DNA of 5,987 nt, taken from contig NZ_CP100376.1 of assembly GCF_030515985.1 (NCBI RefSeq), forward strand, positions 1,355,184 through 1,361,170, in the 5' to 3' direction. The notes beneath the pieces were generated by a model. It was not told where the DNA came from. It saw nothing but the letters and a program-made list of their open reading frames with translations, and did not search any database. Positions 1 to 5,437 of the stretch are shown one piece after another; position 1 is the stretch's first letter; each line of letters opens with the position of its first letter. Position numbers and translations under genes: made by a program. This stretch comes from Corynebacterium accolens (GTDB taxonomy: Bacteria; Actinomycetota; Actinomycetes; Mycobacteriales; Mycobacteriaceae).

Positions 1-93
1 CCCGCCGATAAAAACGCCGTGCGCAATGCGCCTGCCGATGAGCTGCCGCAATGCAGCGACTGCGGCTCCTACCTGGTGCGCCTGGCATCATGA
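1..93 (+). CDS. C4-type zinc-ribbon protein, 3' end only
   Basis: Only the last 30 codons plus TGA are in the window; the gene begins to the left. The readable tail ends in LPQCSDCGSYLVRLAS, with a CxxC pair (visible residues 18 and 21) followed by a hydrophobic LVR ending. This is the usual C-terminus of the COG1579 / zf-RING_7 family: a long coiled coil followed by a four-cysteine zinc ribbon. The first CxxC pair would lie upstream and is not visible. In mycobacteria the homologue (Rv2229c) also sits beside the RNase H/phosphatase fusion gene. The TGA at 91-93 overlaps the next gene's ATG (90-92) as ATGA, which suggests one transcript and translational coupling. The molecular role of the family is not settled; nucleic-acid binding is often suggested. 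Confidence 0.8.
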   Translation, partial: PADKNAVRNAPADELPQCSDCGSYLVRLAS

Positions 94-1250
94 AGGTCAT
101 CATCTACGCAGATGGCGGCTCGCGCGGCAATCCCGGAGTAGCCGGTTCAGGCACCGTCGTTTATGCCGCGGATGGCACAACCACCCTGCGCGAAATCGTC
201 TATGTGGTAGGTACTAAGGCCACCAATAATGTGGCGGAGTACCACGGCTTATTGCGCGGACTCGAGGCTGCCTCTGAGCTCGGTACCAGCGAGGTGGAGT
301 TCTATATGGATTCCAAGCTCGTCGTGGAACAGATCAACGGGCGCTGGAAAATCAAGCACCCCGATATGCAAAAACTGGCCCTTAAGGCTCGCACGCTTAT
401 CGGCGGCTTTTCTTCCTTCAGTCTCGAGTGGGTCCCGCGCGCGAAAAACAAGGTGGCGGATGCGCTATCCAATGACGCGATGGATGCGGCCGCGGCGGGG
501 CACAAGGTGGGCATCGTCAAGAGCGAGACCGACGAGCCTGCCGCCGAATCCTCGTCCGATGCCGAGCCAGCTAAGGGCGAGCAGGAGTGGGATACCTCCG
601 CGCCGCATCCCTCCGACTGGTTGGGCGAGCGCGGCGATACAACCCGGTTTATTTTGCTGCGCCATGGCCAAACCGAAATGTCTGCCGCCAAGCAATACTC
701 TGGCCGCGCCAATCCGGAGCTTACGGAATTGGGCAAAAAGCAGGCGCTCGCCGCCGCGCAGGCCCTTGCCGGTACCACCATCGACGCTATCGTGTGCTCG
801 CCGCTGAAGCGCTGCCAAGAAACGGCTGCCGCCGTCGCGCATGGCCGCGATATCGAGGTAGTGACCGAAGAGGGCCTGAGCGAGGTGGACTTTGGCGAGT
901 GGGAAGGAAAGACCGCGGCCGAAGCGCACCAGCGCGATCCTGAGATCCACGAGCAATGGCTCCACGATGCCGCCACACCGTGCCCCGGCGGGGAGTCGCT
1001 GCAGGCCGTCAACCGCCGCGTGCGGGCTGTCCGCAAGGAATTGCAGCGGCGCTATAGCGGCAAGACGGTGCTGATTGTCAGCCACGTCAACCCCATCAAA
1101 TCCTTCCTCTGCCAGGCCCTGAACGCAGGTCCTGCCACCTTCCAACACCTGTTTTTGGATCTGGCGGCGCTATCGGACGTTGAGTTCTGGGACGGCGGCT
1201 CTATGGTGCATGGATTCAACGATGTGGGACACCTGGAGGGGCTGCGCTAG
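90..1250 (+). CDS. Bifunctional RNase HI / histidine phosphatase (alpha-ribazole phosphatase-like)
   Basis: The 386-aa protein joins two enzymes. Residues 1 to about 135 are RNase HI, which cuts the RNA strand of RNA:DNA hybrids. The DEDD catalytic set is complete: D8 (YADGGSRGNPG), E50 (NNVAEY), D74 (YMDSK) and D124 (NKVADAL). Residues about 138-183 are a Pro/Ala/Glu/Ser-rich linker. Residues about 184-386 are a histidine-phosphatase domain with RHG at 191-193 (phospho-accepting H192), SPLKRCQET with R241, the LSEVDFGEWEG block (E265) and the second catalytic SH at 331-332. The same fusion is known as Rv2228c in M. tuberculosis, whose phosphatase half is CobC-like and linked to cobalamin synthesis. 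The ATG at 90 is preferred over an in-frame ATG at 51: MKVIIYADGG begins the RNase H strand directly, and it overlaps the upstream stop as ATGA. No strong Shine-Dalgarno is seen, consistent with coupling. Both active sites look intact. Confidence 0.95.
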   Translation: MKVIIYADGGSRGNPGVAGSGTVVYAADGTTTLREIVYVVGTKATNNVAEYHGLLRGLEAASELGTSEVEFYMDSKLVVEQINGRWKIKHPDMQKLALKARTLIGGFSSFSLEWVPRAKNKVADALSNDAMDAAAAGHKVGIVKSETDEPAAESSSDAEPAKGEQEWDTSAPHPSDWLGERGDTTRFILLRHGQTEMSAAKQYSGRANPELTELGKKQALAAAQALAGTTIDAIVCSPLKRCQETAAAVAHGRDIEVVTEEGLSEVDFGEWEGKTAAEAHQRDPEIHEQWLHDAATPCPGGESLQAVNRRVRAVRKELQRRYSGKTVLIVSHVNPIKSFLCQALNAGPATFQHLFLDLAALSDVEFWDGGSMVHGFNDVGHLEGLR

Positions 1251-1253
1251 ACT
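1226..1253 (+). promoter_or_regulatory. Putative rnpB promoter inside the end of the RNase H gene
   Basis: GGGACA (1226-1231, four of six matches to TTGACA), a 16-bp spacer and TAGACT (1248-1253, four of six matches to TATAAT) place transcription start at about 1260-1261. That is exactly where the P1 helix of RNase P RNA begins. The TAG of the -10 box is the stop codon of the RNase H/phosphatase gene. The agreement between predicted start and RNA 5' end is the main support; no experimental start is known to me. rnpB could also be made by read-through and processing. Confidence 0.5.
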
Positions 1254-1260
1254 AAAGAGC

Positions 1261-1720
1261 GCGAATGAGCCGGCCGGGCGATCGCGTCGCCGCAAACGGG
1301 CAGCGTTGGTGCTGCTACGTGGGCGCCGAGGAAAGTCCGGACTCCACAGAGCACGGTGGTTGCTAACGGCAACCCGGGGCGACCCGCGGGCAAGTGCAAC
1401 AGAAAGTAGACCGCCTTGTGCCTCCACTTGCGCTTCGGCCCAAGTTGGGGGCACAAGGTAAGGGTGAAACGGTGCGTTAAGAGCGCACCAGCACCGTCAG
1501 CGATGGCGGTGGCTGGGTAAACCCCACCGGGAGCAAGGCATCACGGCCCTGCCACGTTGCAGAGCCCGATCAGGCGTTTTAAGGCTGCTCGCTCGAGCCT
1601 GAAGGTAGCTGCTGGAACCAACCGGCAACGGTTGGTCTAGATGGATGTTCGCCGCGCGGCGTTCTGTTTAATGGGGCGCCGCGGTTAGACAGAATCCGGC
1701 TTATAGGCCGGCTCATTCGC
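1261..1720 (+). ncRNA. rnpB: RNase P RNA, class A
   Basis: This is the catalytic RNA that removes 5' leaders from pre-tRNAs, working with the RnpA protein. The ends form a perfect 15-bp P1 helix (1261-1275 with 1706-1720). Conserved blocks appear in the right order: GAGGAAAGTCCGGACTCCA near 1328-1346, which with the 3' block forms P4; ACAGAAAGTAGACCGCC at 1399-1415; GGTAAGGGTGAAACGGTGC near 1457-1475 followed by the AAGAGCGCACC hairpin; GGGTAAACCCC near 1515-1525, whose GGU should pair with the tRNA CCA end; AGATGGATG near 1639-1647; and ACAGAATCCGGCTTAT near 1690-1704. A long hairpin (about 1415-1456) fits P12. A GC-rich helix (1655-1661 with 1677-1683) lies before the 3' P4 strand. At 460 nt it is longer than E. 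coli's. It starts 10 nt after the upstream stop codon. The exact ends are inferred from P1. Confidence 0.96.
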
Positions 1721-1722
1721 CC

Positions 1723-2997
1723 TTAATCTTCTACCTTGGCTGGCTCGCCTGCGGCCAGATTCACCAGCAGGAAACCGTCTTCTGCCAGATCCGCCGCGAA
1801 GTTTTCCGCGCGGTTGCTGGGGACATAAGCAATAACGGCGCTAGATAACCCCGCATGCGCCGAGCGCGCGGCCACCGCCCCGCGGACCGTGACCAGCTCC
1901 GCGAGTTTTTCTGCGGAATCGAAGCCATAGATATTGGTCAGCGAGGCCTGCGATTGCAGCACAATGGGGAAAAGCTCATTGCGGCGGTGCGAGCGCAGGT
2001 AGCGCACGAAGTGCTCCACGCGGGAGGTCTCTTCCTCATAAAATGCCATCCACTCGGTAGCCGCATTGATGCTGGGGCGGCCCTCCTCGCCGTAGACCTT
2101 GTGCACCGCCTGGAGCCACTCCACCACGCGCTGTTGAGCATCGGGCAATAAGCGCAGCGACTCTGTGCCGAAAGAATGGCAGGCATCATCGACAAACTGC
2201 TGGCGCTGGCGGATGGAGTCAATTGCCTGTGACTGTTCTTCCGCAGTGTTCCCGGGCACCGCCACGGCGAAGGCCACCACGTCTTGGTCCACGACGTGGG
2301 GCGCGTGGGTGACCGAGCCATCGGCATAGTCGATGATGCACACACCGTCGCCACTGCTGCGCAGCGCGGCGGTGTGGCGCGCGCGAAGGGCGGGCTTATG
2401 GGCAAAGGTGGTCACCGCCTGCGTGCAGACATCCGCAACGCGCACGCGCAAGGGCGCGTCGAGGTTATCTGTTGGGCCCATTAAGGCAAGCGCTACGGCA
2501 ACATCCGCCGCCGATGCGGCGCCTAAGCCGATATCGTTGGGGATATCGCTCACGATGGTGATATCCGCCCCAGCCGTCTCCCTGGACAGTAACTGGCGGT
2601 TGACCATGGTGTGTACGATGCCGCCGATGCGCGCGGCCAGCCCACCTTCTGGTGCGGGCGGAATGACCGGTTGCCCCTCCGAATCCGTCGTGGGCTGTTG
2701 CGCCGCAGCGAGCGCAGCCACCTCCTTCAGGCCAATGGAATCGTGCGCAGGCTCCCCAATTGCCGGCACGTAGTGGACGGAAACGATGCCATCCGTGCGC
2801 GAACTGACGGCCGCCGCTGCGCGGAGATCCGACAGGCTTGCGGCGACGATGCCTCCATAATGATCGATATGCTCACCAATGAGCGGCCAGGTCGCGGGCG
2901 CGCTGGCGACATGGGTGGGCTCCGTTCCCACGATAGAAGCGTGTTGTTGTGCAACGCGCTCAGCGATAGGGGACTTAGGCGTCGACCACAGTGGCAT
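1723..2997 (-). CDS. Galactokinase-family (GHMP) protein, probably catalytically inactive
   Basis: The 424-aa protein matches galactokinase along its length. Residues 33-47, APATWPLIGEHIDHY, align with APGR-N-LIGEH-DY. Residues 150-167, SDIPNDIGLGAASAADVA, align without gaps to the ATP-loop motif that usually reads PxGxGLSSSA. Residues 373-389, GAVAARSAHAGLSSAVI, align with the glycine-rich third motif GAR-TGGGFGGC. Key residues differ. The arginine of motif 1 is T36, the SSS of the ATP loop is GAA (159-161), the third motif has lost most glycines, and the CG-MDQ catalytic aspartate region reads ALRARHTAA (203-211) with no aspartate. The sugar-contacting GEH-D (E42, H43, D45) is kept. The ATG at 2997 is chosen over an upstream in-frame start at 3213: it has AAAAGGAG (3009-3016) 11 nt ahead, and the upstream extension looks like leader sequence. 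It ends 2 bp from rnpB. No gal neighbour is present. A sugar-binding or regulatory role is inference. Confidence 0.8.
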   Translation of the reverse strand: MPLWSTPKSPIAERVAQQHASIVGTEPTHVASAPATWPLIGEHIDHYGGIVAASLSDLRAAAAVSSRTDGIVSVHYVPAIGEPAHDSIGLKEVAALAAAQQPTTDSEGQPVIPPAPEGGLAARIGGIVHTMVNRQLLSRETAGADITIVSDIPNDIGLGAASAADVAVALALMGPTDNLDAPLRVRVADVCTQAVTTFAHKPALRARHTAALRSSGDGVCIIDYADGSVTHAPHVVDQDVVAFAVAVPGNTAEEQSQAIDSIRQRQQFVDDACHSFGTESLRLLPDAQQRVVEWLQAVHKVYGEEGRPSINAATEWMAFYEEETSRVEHFVRYLRSHRRNELFPIVLQSQASLTNIYGFDSAEKLAELVTVRGAVAARSAHAGLSSAVIAYVPSNRAENFAADLAEDGFLLVNLAAGEPAKVED

Positions 2998-3008
2998 GAA
3001 GGCAAAAG

Positions 3009-3016
3009 CTCCTTTT
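3009..3016 (-). promoter_or_regulatory. Ribosome binding site of the galactokinase-like gene
   Basis: Read on the minus strand, AAAAGGAG lies 11 nt before the ATG at 2997 and fixes that start. It sits in a small symmetrical hairpin (AAAAG-GAG-CTTTT, 3004-3016) that could weakly mask it. The stem is A-T rich, so any effect is probably slight. Confidence 0.6.
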
Positions 3017-3030
3017 CCAATTCGGCGGAT

Positions 3031-3121
3031 AAAAATCACGCGGCTACGTGGCGCGGTCAAGCGCCATGGACAAAGTAGCCGGTAAAGCGGCTCCCTTGCT
3101 CTGCTTGACGGTGCAAGGGAG
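3031..3121 (-). promoter_or_regulatory. Structured 5' leader of the galactokinase-like gene (possible attenuator)
   Basis: In the minus-strand order of the transcript there are three elements. First, a perfect 9-bp stem CTCCCTTGC/GCAAGGGAG (3113-3121 with 3091-3099, 13-nt loop). Second, a 5-bp stem AGCCG/CGGCT (3088-3092 with 3077-3081). Third, a 7-bp stem CGGCTAC/GTAGCCG (3075-3081 with 3041-3047) that encloses an inner 6-bp stem TGGCGC/GCGCCA (3061-3066 with 3049-3054). A run of five T (3035-3031) follows 5 nt later. The second stem shares bases with both the first (3091-3092) and the third (3077-3081), so they compete, as in an antiterminator/terminator pair. The T run is offset from the stem and short, so terminator function is uncertain. 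The structure matches no riboswitch class I can recognise. Confidence 0.4.
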
Positions 3122-3146
3122 GCATGAAAAGTAATACTGCCCTCAT

Positions 3147-3152
3147 ATTCTA
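3147..3152 (-). promoter_or_regulatory. Candidate -10 box for the galactokinase-like gene
   Basis: On the minus strand the hexamer is TAGAAT, a good actinobacterial -10 match, giving a start near 3140 and a leader of about 140 nt. The -35 position at 17-bp spacing reads CATGCA, which is a poor match. An alternative TTGACC (3055-3060) with TTTTAT at 20-bp spacing would give a much shorter leader, but its spacing is too long. Confidence 0.35.
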
Positions 3153-3236
3153 GCGGGCGCGTGTTTTCATGCATGGGTAGTGTGGGCACCAACCACAGGC
3201 GGGCAGCGCACACGTGCTGTCCAAAGTATATAGACG

Positions 3237-3243
3237 AAAGGGA
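3237..3243 (+). promoter_or_regulatory. Ribosome binding site deciding a GTG start
   Basis: AAAGGGA lies 5 nt before the GTG at 3249, which supports that unusual start codon for the 64-codon gene. An AT-rich TATATA (3227-3232) just upstream resembles a -10 box. A start from it would fall within or right after this site and leave a near-leaderless mRNA, so the promoter is not resolved. Confidence 0.55.
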
Positions 3244-3248
3244 CTACC

Positions 3249-3443
3249 GTGGCGACTACAGCAGATGAGAAGTGGTATTACGACCCTTCCACCAAGGAAG
3301 TTAGCAAAGGCAAAGTGTCCGGCTGGGAAAACCGCATGGGGCCTTATGACACCCGCGAAGAGGCCGAGCACGCCATAGAAATCGCGCGCGCTCGCACCAA
3401 GGCCGCCGATGCTGCAGATAAAGAAGATGATGGCTGGGACTAG
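3249..3443 (+). CDS. Small conserved actinobacterial protein (64 aa)
   Basis: This is a 64-residue soluble protein with no signal peptide or membrane segment. It contains WYYDP (9-13), a GK..GW..RMGPY stretch (21-33), a charged helix with TREEAEHAIEIARAR (35-49), and an acidic tail ending EDDGWD. From memory, small proteins of this pattern are widespread in actinobacteria. They are sometimes labelled SPOR-like or, wrongly I think, aminopeptidase. The aromatic strand plus the EEAE helix does recall half of a SPOR-type fold, but this is not proven. It starts with GTG behind a good AAAGGGA. It is divergent from the galactokinase-like gene and convergent with the CYTH-CHAD gene. Its last five codons form one arm of the terminator hairpin at 3425-3464. 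The function is unknown. Confidence 0.85.
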   Translation: MATTADEKWYYDPSTKEVSKGKVSGWENRMGPYDTREEAEHAIEIARARTKAADAADKEDDGWD

Positions 3444-3464
3444 TTAACTTCCCAACCATCATCT
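3425..3464 (-). terminator. Strong hairpin terminator between convergent genes
   Basis: The 15-nt arms at 3425-3439 and 3450-3464 flank a 10-nt loop. On the minus strand all 15 positions pair (one G-U), and the hairpin is followed by TCTTCTTTATC, as in a Rho-independent terminator for the CYTH-CHAD gene. On the plus strand the same G-U position is a C-A mismatch and no T tract follows, so it should act less well for the 64-codon gene. The first arm overlaps that gene's last codons. A second small hairpin (3478-3483 with 3491-3496) lies between this terminator and the CYTH-CHAD stop. Confidence 0.75.
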
Positions 3465-3505
3465 AGCAGCTACCAATGCGGCACGGCTGGTGCCGCTGCC
3501 GCGCG

Positions 3506-5263
3506 CTACTTCTTCAGCTTCTTGCGCAGCGGCTTAAATGCGGCCTTGATGTCCTTGAAAGACTCGTTGTAATCATCCAAGGCGGCCAGGCCGATGGCGC
3601 GTTCGCGCTGGTACAGCAGGCCGTAACCAAAGGTATCTTCCCCGCGGCGGTGCGAAGCGTGGGCCAGTTCTAGCAATTTATCCCGTGAGGTAACCGAGTC
3701 TTGGAAATCCCCCAAGACCGATTGCATCTTCTTGCAGGCCTTGTATAGGCGCTTGGTCTTTAGCTTCGTTGCGGAACCGGCTGCTTCTGCTGCGTAACGC
3801 AGTTTCTTGGCAGCCTTGCGCATATCGTGGAAATAATCCTCGCGCTCGTGCAGCGAAAGCTCCGCGTTATCCCAATTGTCCACGGCCTTCTTATGCCGCT
3901 TGACTAGCTTCTTATAGGCCTTTTCCAAGTGGCGTGCCATGACGGCATCGACGTCCTCGGCTTCCGCATCGCCGGTGGAAGGTGACTTTTCCGTCTTCTT
4001 TTCAGCGGCCGATTCTTCCTCTGCGGGGTGCGTTTCCGCAGATTCATCGGTTGAACTTTCGGCTGCATCCTCAGACGTATCCCCGTCCGCGTCCACGGTA
4101 GCGGAATCGTCCTCGCCGTCGGCATCTTCTGCAGATTGGGCACCGGCCGTTGGGGGATCCGCCAAGAGGCGGTCGAGGGACTCGAGCAATTCGAGGTATT
4201 CCTCAGAATTTAGCGCGGCGACAACCCTGCGGTGCGCCCGGCGGTAGGCGGTACCCATGTCGCGGGAGATGTGTTCGCGGGTGGCGGCATCCAAGGTATC
4301 GGAGTCCTCGGACTCCAAGAGCTCTTGCCAGCGCTCTTCCACGACCTCTGCATCGCGGGCTACGCCCAAAATGCCGGCGAGTTCTTTGAGGTCGGCTTCG
4401 ATCTTCTCAATCTGTGGGCCGACGACAATGCCGTGAAAAGTCTGCAGGTGGCTGCGCAGCTCGCGGGTGGCCACGCGCATCTGGTGCACCGAGTCCCACT
4501 CATCGCGGCGAACGCGCGGATCGTAATCAATGAGCTTGTCCCGGTTGGCTTGCAGCGCTGTAATAACTGCGGCTGCCGGGGAATCCTCGTCAACATCCGG
4601 GGTTACGAGTGCTGGCGGTAGGGGAGCATTGTTGTAGGAATCTCCCAGGGCTGACTTCAACTTAGACGGGGAGGAGGAAACGCGAGCCCCAGCGCCGATG
4701 AGAAGGGAAGTGGCGCGGCGAATGAAGTGGCTTCCTTCTTCGGTGCCTGGAAGCTCACCGGCAAGCTCCACTTCCCATTCGCGCCAGGATTGCTGCTGCC
4801 CGCCGGGCAGGAAGGAAAAGGCGGTGACGTGGTCATCGCAAAATTCCGCGACAGGATTATTGTGCTCATCCGCAAGCAGCATCTCGGTGCGGTTATTATC
4901 CACCTGCGCGATGGGGTTTAACTCGTTGTGGCGAACGATGGAACGCACCTGCCGTACCAGCTCTTGGGGTACCTCGTACTTGCCGTCTACCGGTTCTCCC
5001 AGCTCGGCATGGAGCTCGGTCCGGCCACCCTCGCTGGGGATCTTGATGTGCCAGCCATCGTCATTGCCGCCGGTGCGGCGGCGCAAGGTGATTTTGGCGT
5101 GCGTTAGGCGCAAATCTTCTGTGTCGTAATAGATGGCGGATAGAGCGTGGTGGCGCGTTTCTGCAATATGGTCAACGGATTCGAGTCGAGTGAGTTCAGG
5201 CAGTTGAGTCGATTCTGCTACGGCGAATTTCGCTTCTACTTCCAGGAAAGTCTGTGTTGACAT
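3506..5263 (-). CDS. CYTH-CHAD domain protein (polyphosphate/triphosphate binding)
   Basis: The protein has 585 residues. Residues 1 to about 206 are a CYTH (triphosphate tunnel) domain. It has the ExExK signature E8-V-E10-A-K12, the basic strand ITLRRRTG (58-65), WHIKIP with K74, NNRTEMLL with R125, EWEVEL (162-167) and SKLKSAL (200-206). Residues about 228-585 are a CHAD domain with its two helical halves, each carrying the histidine/basic motif: VHQMRVATRELR (H260) and FHDMRKAAKKLRY (H479). LGVARD (299-304) and LGDFQD (517-522) sit in equivalent places. CYTH proteins bind or hydrolyse tripolyphosphate with metal ions, and CHAD domains bind inorganic polyphosphate and its granules. An acidic low-complexity insert (about 376-439) separates the halves, and the C-terminus is lysine-rich. 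The start is ATG with AAGGG (5271-5275) 7 nt ahead. Tunnel residues look present, so activity is plausible but unproven. M. tuberculosis Rv2226 is a likely homologue. Confidence 0.92.
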   Translation of the reverse strand: MSTQTFLEVEAKFAVAESTQLPELTRLESVDHIAETRHHALSAIYYDTEDLRLTHAKITLRRRTGGNDDGWHIKIPSEGGRTELHAELGEPVDGKYEVPQELVRQVRSIVRHNELNPIAQVDNNRTEMLLADEHNNPVAEFCDDHVTAFSFLPGGQQQSWREWEVELAGELPGTEEGSHFIRRATSLLIGAGARVSSSPSKLKSALGDSYNNAPLPPALVTPDVDEDSPAAAVITALQANRDKLIDYDPRVRRDEWDSVHQMRVATRELRSHLQTFHGIVVGPQIEKIEADLKELAGILGVARDAEVVEERWQELLESEDSDTLDAATREHISRDMGTAYRRAHRRVVAALNSEEYLELLESLDRLLADPPTAGAQSAEDADGEDDSATVDADGDTSEDAAESSTDESAETHPAEEESAAEKKTEKSPSTGDAEAEDVDAVMARHLEKAYKKLVKRHKKAVDNWDNAELSLHEREDYFHDMRKAAKKLRYAAEAAGSATKLKTKRLYKACKKMQSVLGDFQDSVTSRDKLLELAHASHRRGEDTFGYGLLYQRERAIGLAALDDYNESFKDIKAAFKPLRKKLKK

Positions 5264-5305
5264 TCACATACCCTTAAGCTTTTACAACAATTAATTTCAC
5301 CTGTG

Positions 5306-5311
5306 ATCCTA
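5306..5311 (-). promoter_or_regulatory. Candidate -10 box for the CYTH-CHAD gene
   Basis: TAGGAT on the minus strand, 43 bp before the ATG, resembles an actinobacterial -10. No convincing -35 is found at the normal distance. The remaining stretch toward the gene is AT-rich (TTAATTG, TTGTAAAAG), unlike the surrounding DNA, as expected for a promoter or leader region. Confidence 0.3.
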
Positions 5312-5331
5312 CCCGTGACGAGCAGCACGCG

Positions 5332-5361
5332 CCTGAAAAATTTCGCAGCGTTTGCTGTGCG
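5332..5361 (-). terminator. Weak terminator candidate after the DUF2786-type gene
   Basis: On the minus strand a CAGC-AAAC-GCTG hairpin (5354-5357 with 5346-5349) is extended by one more pair beyond a mismatch. It is followed four bases later by a run of five T and then C. The stem is short, so termination may be incomplete or may need other factors. A larger imperfect stem with 5383-5390 is also possible. Confidence 0.3.
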
Positions 5362-5437
5362 CACAGGTAGAAATGCGCAGCCGGCACCATGGGCTGAAAG
5401 CGGGCAGAAGAAGCCGCGGGGTGAGGGGCCGTCGGTA

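Noticed and set aside
51..89. Extended start for the RNase H fusion gene at 51
   Set aside because: The added 13 residues precede the conserved first strand, overlap the zinc-ribbon gene and have no better ribosome binding site; the ATG at 90 with ATGA overlap fits.
302..1148. Long minus-strand ORFs opposite the RNase H gene
   Set aside because: They are antisense to a protein with two complete active sites and show no family motif; they reflect GC-rich codon bias.
1170..1461. ORFs on both strands covering the start of rnpB
   Set aside because: The stretch is clearly RNase P RNA by its conserved blocks and P1 helix.
3057..3125. Minus-strand 22-codon leader ORF (MPPLHRQAEQ...) spanning the stem-loops
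   Set aside because: No ribosome binding site at a normal distance and no run of regulatory codons; could still matter if the start near 3140 is confirmed, but not supported now.
2998..3213. N-terminal extension of the galactokinase-like ORF to 3213
   Set aside because: The 72 extra residues look unlike any galactokinase N-terminus, and the ATG at 2997 has AAAAGGAG ahead of it; the region contains the leader inverted repeats instead.
3939..4247. Plus-strand Ser/Ala-rich ORF opposite the acidic CHAD insert
   Set aside because: It is the antisense reading of the low-complexity acidic repeat and has no independent gene signals.
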